Of a stretch of 14,262 nucleotides of DNA, positions 8,688-14,262 are shown in pieces. Both the position numbers and the translations under genes were made by a program. The notes under the pieces were generated by a model that ran no database searches, was not told the DNA's origin, and worked only from the letters and a program-made list of their open reading frames with translations. Position 1 is the first letter of the stretch. Each line of letters begins with the position of its first letter. The DNA comes from Pseudomonadota bacterium (GTDB taxonomy: Bacteria > Pseudomonadota > Alphaproteobacteria > Reyranellales > Reyranellaceae): contig JAEZHS010000173.1 of the NCBI GenBank assembly GCA_023436825.1, forward strand, positions 1-14,262, in the 5' to 3' direction.

Positions 8688-9656
8688 ATGCCCCACATCG
8701 TTGTCGCCGATCCGATCCATCCGGACGGCATCGAGCGCCTGCGCGTGGCGCCCGGCGTCACGCTCGATCATCCCGCGACCGCAAACGGCGCGTCGTTGGC
8801 CGAGCGGCTGAGGGGGGCTGACGGCCTGATCGTGCGCGGCACGCCTGTCGACGAAGCGCTGCTGGCCAAGGCCGAGCGCCTGCGCGTCGTCTGCCGGCAC
8901 GGCGTGGGCTACGACCTGGTCGACGTGCCGGCGCTCACCAGGCGCGGCATTGCGCTGATGATCACGCCCGAGGCCAATGCCGCCTCGGTCGCCGAGCACG
9001 CCCTGATGCTGATGCTGAATCTCGCCCGCAACGTGGTGCCGGTGTCGGCGGCCGTGCGGCGCGGCGAATGGCGGGTGCGCGGCCAGTCCAGCACCTTCGA
9101 GCTCGGTGGCCGGACGGTGCTGGTGTTCGGCTTCGGGCGTATCGGCACCCGGGTCGCACGGCTGTGCGCCGCCTTCGGCATGCGCGTGCTCGTGCACGAT
9201 CCCTACCTGCCGGCCGGCACGATCCGCGGCTCGGGATACGAGGCCGTCGTCGATCGCGATGCCGGCCTGGCGCAGGCGGACATCGTGACCGTGCACGTGC
9301 CGGCCAACGAGTCGACGCGCGGCATGGTCGATGCGGCGTTCCTGTCGCGGATGAAGCAGGGCGCCGTCTTCATCAACACCGCGCGCGGCACGCTGGTGGA
9401 CGAGGCGGCGCTGGAAGCGGCGCTGCGGTCCGGTCACCTCGCCGCCGCCGGCCTCGATGTGCTGCGCGTAGAGCCCATGGTGCAGGGACTGCCGATGCTC
9501 GAGCTCGATAACCTCGTGGTCACGCCGCACGTGGCGGCCAGTACCGCCGAGGGCCTTCGCCGCATGGCCTGGGATTCCGCGGGCAACGTGCTCGATTTCC
9601 TGGCCGGCCGCGTCGATCGCGACGCGGTGGTGAACGGCGAGGTCCTGAAGGCCTGA
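8688..9656 (+). CDS. D-isomer-specific 2-hydroxyacid dehydrogenase (SerA-like)
   Basis: A 322-residue NAD-dependent dehydrogenase that interconverts 2-hydroxy and 2-oxo acids. The Rossmann motif GFGRIG is at 148-153 with D171 about where it would bind the adenosine ribose. The catalytic Arg-Glu-His set is R233 (TARGTLVDE), E262 (VEP) and H281 (TPHVAAS). The length is that of the short members (glyoxylate/hydroxypyruvate reductase type); there is no ACT domain as in long SerA enzymes. ATG 8688 follows the ligase stop by five bases. An in-frame GTG at 8679 overlaps that stop (GTGA) and is an alternative start adding three residues; neither has a good ribosome site, which suggests coupled translation. 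The neighbours suggest a catabolic acid rather than serine synthesis. The gene ends one base from the convergent cation transporter gene. Confidence 0.9.
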   Translation: MPHIVVADPIHPDGIERLRVAPGVTLDHPATANGASLAERLRGADGLIVRGTPVDEALLAKAERLRVVCRHGVGYDLVDVPALTRRGIALMITPEANAASVAEHALMLMLNLARNVVPVSAAVRRGEWRVRGQSSTFELGGRTVLVFGFGRIGTRVARLCAAFGMRVLVHDPYLPAGTIRGSGYEAVVDRDAGLAQADIVTVHVPANESTRGMVDAAFLSRMKQGAVFINTARGTLVDEAALEAALRSGHLAAAGLDVLRVEPMVQGLPMLELDNLVVTPHVAASTAEGLRRMAWDSAGNVLDFLAGRVDRDAVVNGEVLKA

Positions 9657-9657
9657 G

Positions 9658-10293
9658 CTACTCGGCCGGCGCCGCGCGTCGCGTGTGCGCCAGCTCGCCG
9701 AGCGCCTGGCGCGTCACCTGGAACCCGCCGGTCAAGGCCAGGCCCGACATGATCGCGGCCACGATGTAGTCGGGCCAGCCGCTGCCCGAGCCGAACACGC
9801 CCACCGCCGCAGCCAGCACCGCGAGGTTGCCGATCGCGTCGTTGCGCGTGCAGATCCACACCGAGCGCATGTTGCTGTCGCCGTCGCGCCAGCGATAGAG
9901 CAGCACGGCGACGCCGAGGTTGGCGGCAAGCGCCAGCGCGCCGACCGCACCCATCATCGGCGCCTCGGGCACCGTCCCTGCGAGCGCATGCTGGACGGTG
10001 GTGCCGGCGACCCACAGGCCGAACAGGCCCATGCTGGCCGCCTTGACCAGCGCGGCACGGGCGCGCCACTGCAGCGCCATGCCCAGCACGAAGAGGGCCA
10101 GGCCGTAGTTGGCGGCGTCGCCCAGGAAGTCGAGTGAATCGGCCAGCAGCGAGGCCGACTGCGCCGCGAGGCCGGCACCGATCTCGACCGCGAACATGGC
10201 GAGATTGACCGCGAGCGCGATCCACAGGACGCGGCGATAGACGGGCGACGCCGCCCCGTGATCGTGGCCGTGACCGCAGCAATGTGCACTCAT
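9658..10293 (-). CDS. Short CDF-type cation transporter without C-terminal domain
   Basis: A 211-residue inner-membrane protein with six predicted helices (about 20-43, 50-73, 80-102, 112-134, 143-166 and 173-194), as in cation diffusion facilitators, which export Zn, Co, Cd or similar ions in exchange for protons. The metal site pairs are D55/D59 in helix 2 (ADSLDFLGDA) and C148/D152 in helix 5 (ICTRNDAIGN), where CzcD/YiiP-type proteins usually have His or Glu in place of the Cys. The N-terminus is a Cys/His patch (HCCGHGHDHG, 4-13). Classical CDFs run to about 300 residues with a cytoplasmic regulatory domain, which is absent here. It follows the arsR gene by 18 bases on the same strand, so it is the likely target of that metal sensor. 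Ion identity is inferred. Confidence 0.86.
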   Translation of the reverse strand: MSAHCCGHGHDHGAASPVYRRVLWIALAVNLAMFAVEIGAGLAAQSASLLADSLDFLGDAANYGLALFVLGMALQWRARAALVKAASMGLFGLWVAGTTVQHALAGTVPEAPMMGAVGALALAANLGVAVLLYRWRDGDSNMRSVWICTRNDAIGNLAVLAAAVGVFGSGSGWPDYIVAAIMSGLALTGGFQVTRQALGELAHTRRAAPAE

Positions 10294-10311
10294 CTCGATG
10301 CTCCGCCCTCG

Positions 10312-10620
10312 TCAGTGTTCAGCGACGTGCGTAACCATGTCCTCGACCATGCGCCGTACGTGCGCGTCGTCGGCTTCGTAGTAGACCTGCTTGCCCTGCC
10401 GGTCGGCCCTCACCAGGCGTGCGCCCTTCAACAAACGCAGGTGGTGGCTGACCAGTGACACCGAAAGATCGAGCCGCTCGGCGATATCGGAAACCGCAAG
10501 CGGCGTGCGCAAACACGAGACCACGATCTTGAGCCGCGTCGGATCGCCCAACAGCCGGAACAGGTCAGCCAACGCGGTGGCATGGTCGTCGGACAGGACG
10601 GTTTTCTTGGCTTTGGACAT
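10312..10620 (-). CDS. ArsR/SmtB-family metal-sensing repressor (SmtB/CzrA-like)
   Basis: A 102-residue dimeric winged-helix repressor that leaves DNA when it binds metal. The core DPTRLKIV (26-33), recognition helix SVSLVSHHLRLLKGA (53-67) and wing RADRQGKQVYY (71-81) are typical. The ArsR-type alpha3 Cys box (ELCVCDL) is absent. The C-terminal helix instead carries D85-x-H87, then H98 and E101, the same spacing as the alpha5 site of SmtB (D104, H106, H117, E120), which senses zinc and also binds cobalt. A matching operator lies directly on the start codon. There is no Shine-Dalgarno sequence, and the predicted transcription start is only about 8-10 bases upstream, so the mRNA may be nearly leaderless. 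The gene heads an operon with the CDF transporter. Confidence 0.93.
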   Translation of the reverse strand: MSKAKKTVLSDDHATALADLFRLLGDPTRLKIVVSCLRTPLAVSDIAERLDLSVSLVSHHLRLLKGARLVRADRQGKQVYYEADDAHVRRMVEDMVTHVAEH

Positions 10621-10640
10621 TTGAACAACTGTTCAAGTGT
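10617..10640. promoter_or_regulatory. SmtB-type operator over the arsR start
   Basis: TTGAACA-AC-TGTTCAA (10621-10636) is a perfect 7+2+7 inverted repeat. With one mismatch (10620/10637) it extends to 11-base arms. The core TGAACA-N2-TGTTCA is the known SmtB/CzrA 12-2-12 operator type. It covers the arsR start codon and most of the -10 element, so the bound repressor would block both RNA polymerase and ribosome access. Metal-induced autoregulation of arsR-cdf follows from this. Confidence 0.88.
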
Positions 10641-10663
10641 ACGTCGCCAGCAGTCCCTGTCAA
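10636..10663 (-). promoter_or_regulatory. Sigma-70-type promoter for arsR-cdf
   Basis: Read on the minus strand, a perfect -35 TTGACA (10658-10663) is followed after 16 bases by a -10-like TACACT (10636-10641, four of six consensus bases). The expected start site falls near 10628-10630, in the middle of the operator. The -35 abuts the stop codon of the upstream CHR gene (10664-10666), leaving no room for a terminator between them. Confidence 0.7.
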
Positions 10664-11194
10664 CTAGCCACTATGCAACGTTATGATGTTCGCGATCGTG
10701 CCGGCGGCCAGCGCCCACAGGGGATTGCGCCGGCTGAAGACGACGAAGGCCGCGGTGGCGAGGCTGATCGCCACCGTCACCATGTCGCGGTCGAGGTTCC
10801 GCATCATCGCGACGCCGCTCGCCAGCATGAGGCCGAGGCCGACCGGCACCAGGGCATCGCGCAGGATCGCCACCACCTTGTTGCCCGACCAGCGGCCGAG
10901 CAGCCGCGCCGCGACGAAGGCGAGCAGGCAGGACGGAGCCATGATGGCGATCGTGGCGACCAGGAGGCCCGGCAGGCCCGCGACCTGCCAGCCGATCAGG
11001 CTCACGACGATGACGTTGGGTCCGGGCGCGGCGCTAGCGATGGCGAAAGTGTGGGCGAAGGCTGCGTCCATCATCCAGCCATGGACGTCGACGACCTGGC
11101 GCTGGATCTCGGGCAGCAGCACGTTGATGCCGCCGATCGACACCAGGGAGAGCGCGGCGAAGGTCCGCGCCAATTCGGCCAGCACATCGGTCAT
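10664..11194 (-). CDS. CHR-family (chromate) transporter, second half-size protein
   Basis: A 176-residue membrane protein of the short CHR (chromate ion transporter) type. These work as pairs of half-length proteins instead of one two-domain ChrA of about 400 residues. Typical family features are SIGGINVLLPEI near the N-terminus (19-30), the APGPN motif (56-60) followed by VSLIGWQVAGLPG (64-76), and several later helices. It overlaps its partner upstream by four bases (ATGA), so the two are translationally coupled and probably assemble together. Chromate is the namesake substrate, but many CHR proteins are uncharacterised, and no chrB or other chromate gene is present here. Its stop codon touches the -35 of the arsR promoter, so read-through into arsR-cdf is possible. 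Confidence 0.88.
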   Translation of the reverse strand: MTDVLAELARTFAALSLVSIGGINVLLPEIQRQVVDVHGWMMDAAFAHTFAIASAAPGPNVIVVSLIGWQVAGLPGLLVATIAIMAPSCLLAFVAARLLGRWSGNKVVAILRDALVPVGLGLMLASGVAMMRNLDRDMVTVAISLATAAFVVFSRRNPLWALAAGTIANIITLHSG

Positions 11195-11727
11195 GCGGGA
11201 CGCCGCAGCATCGCGAGCCCGATCGCCACCAGCACCAGCCCGATCACGACCGGCACCAGCGGCCAGCGGAACACCGCGACGGCCGCGAATCCCAGGGCGA
11301 TGACCACCCAGGCCGCCGGCCCGGGCCGGATGTTGCGGATCATCTTCAGCGCCGTGCCGAGCACGAGGCCGGCCGCCGCAGCGGCGGCGCCGGTCAGGCC
11401 GGCATTGACCTCGGGCACGGAGGCGAGCCGGTCATAGACAACGGCCAGCGACGTCACGATCACCAGCGGCATCGCCATCATGCCAAGCAGGCAGGCCAGC
11501 ACGCCCGAAAGTCCCTGGAAGCGATCGCCGATGAAGACGGCGGCGTTGGTCGTGTTCGGCCCTGGCAGGATCTGCCCTGCCCCCAGGATCTCCGCGAACT
11601 CCCGGTCGGTGAGCCAGCGGCGCTCCTCGACGATGACATGGCGCACCCAGGGCCCGACACCGCCGAAGCCCAAAAGGCCAATCTTGAGAAAACCGAGGAA
11701 GAGCTCGGCCTTGCTGACCTGGTTCAT
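11191..11727 (-). CDS. CHR-family (chromate) transporter, first half-size protein
   Basis: A 178-residue membrane protein, partner of the gene that follows it. It starts with the family pattern SKAELFLGFLKIGLLGFGG (5-23) and VRHVIVEERRWLTDREFAE (28-46), then the GQILPGPNTTNAA motif (51-63, PGPN at 55-58) and a chain of hydrophobic helices ending in a short basic tail. The ATG at 11727 fits the family start; the frame is open further upstream, but only through the divergent regulator gene. No strong ribosome site is visible. It is divergent from the broken AraC gene across 69 bases, an arrangement often seen between a transporter and its regulator (inference). Both halves carry the PGPN motif, as expected for a paired short-CHR system. 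Confidence 0.88.
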   Translation of the reverse strand: MNQVSKAELFLGFLKIGLLGFGGVGPWVRHVIVEERRWLTDREFAEILGAGQILPGPNTTNAAVFIGDRFQGLSGVLACLLGMMAMPLVIVTSLAVVYDRLASVPEVNAGLTGAAAAAAGLVLGTALKMIRNIRPGPAAWVVIALGFAAVAVFRWPLVPVVIGLVLVAIGLAMLRRPA

Positions 11728-11742
11728 GGCTCGAGCATACGG

Positions 11743-11752
11743 AATCCGGATT
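11743..11752. promoter_or_regulatory. AATCCGGATT palindrome between the CHR genes and the AraC gene
   Basis: A perfect 10-base palindrome near the left end of the 69-base divergent gap. Its position would suit an operator for either gene. A 9-base direct repeat, AATGGGCCG, also occurs in the gap (11768-11776) and across the AraC start (11796-11804). No convincing -35/-10 pair was found. Short palindromes arise by chance, so this is only a candidate. Confidence 0.22.
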
Positions 11753-11796
11753 ATGCCTGCTTTGAAAAATGGGCCGATCAATGTCAAAACCGGGCA

Positions 11797-12571
11797 ATGG
11801 GCCGCTCTGTCCGCGCCGAGAAGATCGAGGGCATCGCCCGGCCGGTCGTCGCCGTCGGCAACGATTATCCCGCCGGCCACCTGCACACCGCCCACGCCCA
11901 TCGCCGCAGCCAGCTGCTGTTCGCCGAAACGGGCACGATGCAGGTCGAGACCCAGCACGGCTCGTGGATGGTGCCGCCGCACCAGGCCATGTGGATCCCG
12001 GCCGCCGTGCGGCATTCGATCACCTGCCGAGCGACGTGGCGACGCGCAGCGTCTATCTCGATGCCCGGGCGGCGCGCGGCATGGCCGGCCACCGCCAGGT
12101 CGTCGGCATCTCGCCGCTGCTGCGCCAGCTGCTGATCGCGGCGGTCGACCTGCCGGCCGAGTACGAGCCGCGCAGTCACGCCAGCCGCATCATGTCCCTG
12201 CTGGTCGACGAGATCCGGCTGGCGCCCGTCCTGCCGCTCAGCCTGCCCTTCCCGGCCGATGCACGGCTGGCGGCGCGCTGCCGGCGTTTCGTCTCGCGCC
12301 CGACGGCGCAGGACACGATCGACCGCTGGAGCCGCGCGCTCGGCCTCAGCCGCCACAGCTTCACGCGCCTGTTCCGGCAGGAGTCCGGCCTCACCTTTTC
12401 GGCCTGGCAGCGGCGCGCCTGCCTGCTGTCGGCGGTGCCGCGCCTGCTCGGCGGCGAGGCGGTGACGACCATCGCCTTCGACCTCGACTATTCGAGCCCC
12501 GCCGCATTCACCACCATGTTCCGCAAGCTGGTCGGGCCAGCCCGACGGCCTATCGCAGGGCGGCTGCGTGA
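11797..12571 (+). pseudogene. AraC-family regulator with N-terminal cupin, two frameshifts
   Basis: Translated across three frames, this gives one good AraC protein of about 258 residues. Frame 1 (11797-12029) encodes the cupin sensor: AGHLHTAHAHRRSQLLFAETG and MVPPHQAMWIPAAVRHSI. Frame 3 (from 12030) continues with SDVATRSVYLDARAARG and both helix-turn-helix motifs (SRALGLSRHSFTRLFRQESG; VTTIAFDLDYSSPAAFTTMFRK). Frame 2 supplies the expected end, ASPTAYRRAAA, with a stop at 12569-12571. Each junction needs one restored base: between 12029 and 12030, and in the G-run 12534-12536. With both restored the length is divisible by three. It may have regulated the divergent CHR pair. Either it is a real pseudogene or the region holds two assembly errors; neighbouring genes are intact. 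Confidence 0.82.
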
Positions 12572-12613
12572 GCCGCGCTTCCTGAGCGGGGCGGGTCGCG
12601 CTAGGCTTCTCCC

Positions 12614-13504
12614 ATGACCGTCACCATCAAGCCCATCGATCCCGTGAACCGCGCCTTCTTCGCGGGCGAAGTGTCCGGCCTCGACTTGCGCAAGCCGCTC
12701 ACGCCCGACGAGGTCGCCGCCGTCCATGCCGGCATGGACGAGTTCGGCGTGCTGGTGTTCCACGACCAGGACATCGACGACGAGCAGCAGCTCGTCTTCA
12801 GCCGCAGCCTGGGGCCGCTCGAGCAGGCCACCGGCGACATCGCCGCGCCTAAGGACCGGCGCATGAGCATGGACCTGAACGACATTTCCAACCTCGACAA
12901 GAACAATCAGGTCCTGGCCCGCGACGACAGGCGCCGGCTGTTCAGCCTCGGCAACCAGCTTTGGCACTCCGACAGCTCGTTCAAGGAGGTGCCGGCCAAG
13001 TATTCGCTGCTGTCGGCGCGCACCATTCCATCGACCGGGGGCAACACCGAGTTCGCCGACATGCGCGCCGCCTACGATGCGCTCGACGAGGCGACCAAGC
13101 GCGAGGTGCACGACCTCGTCTGCCTGCACAGCCAGATCTTTTCGCGCGGCATCCTGGGCTTCACCGACTTCACCGACGAGGAGCGCGTGAAGTGGGCGCC
13201 GGTGCGCCAGCGCCTGGTGCGCCGCCATCCGAGGACGGGACGGCTGTCGCTCTATCTCGCGAGCCACGCCGGCGGCATCGAAGGTTGGCCGGTGCCCGAG
13301 GCGCGCGCCTTCCTGCGCGACCTCAACGAGCACGCCACGCAGCGCCAGTTCGTCTACGCCCATGTCTGGCGGTTGCACGACCTCGTGATGTGGGACAACC
13401 GGGTGACGATGCATCGTGCGCGGCGCTACGATCACACCGTCGTGCGCGACATGCGACGCACCACCCTCACCAACGAGGTGTCGAGCCTGGAGCAGGCGCC
13501 TTAA
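12614..13504 (+). CDS. TfdA-like 2-oxoglutarate-dependent dioxygenase (TauD/TfdA family)
   Basis: A 296-residue Fe(II)/2-oxoglutarate dioxygenase. Its layout matches TfdA, the 2,4-D etherase, as I recall it: LVFHDQDIDDEQQ near the N-terminus (47-59), NQLWHSDSSF (114-123) with iron ligands H118 and D120, PSTGGNTEFADMRAAYDAL (139-157), EHATQRQFVY (239-248), DLVMWDNRVTMHRARRYD (256-273) with the third ligand H267, and an arginine cluster (R278, R281, R282) that would hold 2-oxoglutarate and an acid substrate. TfdA relatives act on aryloxyacetates, alkyl sulfates, taurine-like acids and other small acids, so herbicide degradation should not be assumed. The ATG is 42 bases after the broken regulator gene, and the metallohydrolase gene starts five bases after the stop. 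Confidence 0.92.
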   Translation: MTVTIKPIDPVNRAFFAGEVSGLDLRKPLTPDEVAAVHAGMDEFGVLVFHDQDIDDEQQLVFSRSLGPLEQATGDIAAPKDRRMSMDLNDISNLDKNNQVLARDDRRRLFSLGNQLWHSDSSFKEVPAKYSLLSARTIPSTGGNTEFADMRAAYDALDEATKREVHDLVCLHSQIFSRGILGFTDFTDEERVKWAPVRQRLVRRHPRTGRLSLYLASHAGGIEGWPVPEARAFLRDLNEHATQRQFVYAHVWRLHDLVMWDNRVTMHRARRYDHTVVRDMRRTTLTNEVSSLEQAP

Positions 13505-13509
13505 GCGCA

Positions 13510-14247
13510 ATGCGCCTGCAATTCCTCGGCTCCGGCGACGCCTTCGGCAGCGGCGGCCGGTTCAACACCTGTTTTCACCTGGAGCGCGCCGCCCGCGGCA
13601 ACGTGCTGGTCGATTGCGGCGCCTCCTCGATGGTGGCGATCCGCAAATGGCAGGTCGAGCCCAACGCCGTGTCGACGGTGCTGGTCAGCCATCTGCACGG
13701 CGACCATTTCGCCGGCCTGCCCTTCTTCCTGCTCGACGCCCAGCTCGTCAGCCGCCGCACCGCGCCACTCACGTTGGCCGGACCGCCGGGCTTCCGCGAG
13801 CGGCTGGACATCGTCATGGAGGCGATGTTCGCGGGCTCGACCAAGGTCGAGCGGCGATTCGCGCTGGAGGTGCGCGAGCTGGCCCTGCACGAGCGCGTCG
13901 AGCTGAACGGGCTCGCCGTCACGCCCTACCTGATGAAGCACTACAGCGGCGCACCGTCCTATGCGCTGCGCATCGAGACCGAGGGCAAGGTGCTGACCTA
14001 TTCCGGCGACACCGAGTGGGTCGAGGAGCTGATCCCGGCGGGACGCGATGCCGATCTCTTCATCTGCGAGGCCTACTTCTTCGACAAGGTGATGAAGTAC
14101 CACATCGACTATTCGACGCTCGCCCGCCACCTGCCCGAAATCGGCGCCAAGCGCACCATCGTCACCCACATGAGCGCCGAGCTCTTGGGCCGGCAGCATG
14201 AGATCGCCCTGGAGGCCGCGCACGACGGGATGGTGGTGGAGTTCTGA
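13510..14247 (+). CDS. RNase Z-like metallo-beta-lactamase-fold hydrolase
   Basis: A 245-residue di-zinc hydrolase. The signature HLHGDH gives H61, H63, D65 and H66. Further expected ligands are H144 (MKHYSGAPSYALRIE), D167 (TYSGDTEW) and H220 (VTHMS), in the order seen in RNase Z and the related phosphodiesterase/arylsulfatase group. It is shorter than true RNase Z (about 305 residues) and I see no clear flexible-arm exosite, so tRNA processing is unlikely; a small ester, lactone or phosphodiester is more probable (inference). The start lies five bases after the dioxygenase stop and has no good ribosome site, which suggests coupling. The frame is open upstream only as a shadow of the dioxygenase gene. 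The next gene appears to start on its stop codon (TGATG). Confidence 0.9.
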   Translation: MRLQFLGSGDAFGSGGRFNTCFHLERAARGNVLVDCGASSMVAIRKWQVEPNAVSTVLVSHLHGDHFAGLPFFLLDAQLVSRRTAPLTLAGPPGFRERLDIVMEAMFAGSTKVERRFALEVRELALHERVELNGLAVTPYLMKHYSGAPSYALRIETEGKVLTYSGDTEWVEELIPAGRDADLFICEAYFFDKVMKYHIDYSTLARHLPEIGAKRTIVTHMSAELLGRQHEIALEAAHDGMVVEF

Positions 14248-14262
14248 TGCTGCGGGCGCGCC
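14247..14262 (+). CDS. Start of a further gene, cut by the window edge
   Basis: An ATG at 14247-14249 overlaps the metallohydrolase stop by one base (TGATG), the usual form of translational coupling. Only M-L-R-A-R can be read before the window ends, so neither its identity nor its reality can be established. Confidence 0.35.

Noticed and set aside
8688..9656. Naming the dehydrogenase serA
   Set aside because: It lacks the ACT and intervening domains of many SerA proteins and sits in a catabolic-looking block; substrate cannot be decided within this superfamily.
12614..13504. Naming the dioxygenase tfdA (2,4-D degradation)
   Set aside because: The fold and motifs match, but no chlorophenol or chlorocatechol genes are present and many TfdA-like enzymes act on other acids.
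12961..13509. Plus-strand extension of the metallohydrolase frame through the dioxygenase gene
   Set aside because: It is a shadow of the dioxygenase. The hydrolase fold begins at MRLQFLGSGDAFG (13510).

Overview
The window is very GC-rich, gene-dense bacterial DNA, most likely from an alphaproteobacterium (Reyranella, Bradyrhizobium or Rhodospirillales type). This rests on the base composition, the protein families and CTCTCCCCC/GGGGGAGAG intergenic palindromes of a kind common in that class. The placement is inferred; there is no rRNA or other taxonomic marker. I found no tRNA, rRNA, CRISPR array, insertion sequence or phage gene, and no gene-free stretch longer than 300 bases.

Left part (1-3101, minus strand): an aldo/keto reductase and a large MscS-type mechanosensitive channel with a signal peptide. 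Centre (3210-9656, plus strand): a catabolic-looking block in ABBA order. It holds an AlkK/DmdB-type acyl-CoA ligase, two overlapping isopenicillin-N-synthase-like Fe(II) oxygenases, a second AlkK/DmdB-type ligase and a D-2-hydroxyacid dehydrogenase. By hand count the two ligases are about 65% identical with no gaps over 540 residues, and the two oxygenases about 75% identical. The block reads like a pathway that oxidises a small acid, activates it as a CoA thioester and handles a 2-hydroxy/2-oxo acid; its substrate cannot be read from sequence.

Middle right (9658-11727, minus strand): a metal or oxyanion efflux block. Two half-size CHR (chromate transporter) proteins overlap by ATGA, followed by an SmtB-type ArsR repressor and a short CDF cation transporter. 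The repressor has a readable alpha5 metal site (D85, H87, H98, E101) and a matching TGAACA-N2-TGTTCA operator lying on its own -10 element and start codon. This makes arsR-cdf a well-supported self-regulated Zn/Co-type efflux operon.

Right end (11797-14262, plus strand): a cupin/AraC regulator, divergent from the CHR pair, that carries two single-base deletions and is probably a pseudogene. It is followed by a compact operon of a TfdA-like 2-oxoglutarate dioxygenase, an RNase Z-like metallo-beta-lactamase-fold hydrolase, and the first codons of another gene cut by the window edge.

I did not find a convincing entirely new system. The most worthwhile points are the ABBA duplication, the operator-start-codon overlap of the metal sensor, and the doubly frameshifted regulator beside otherwise intact genes.
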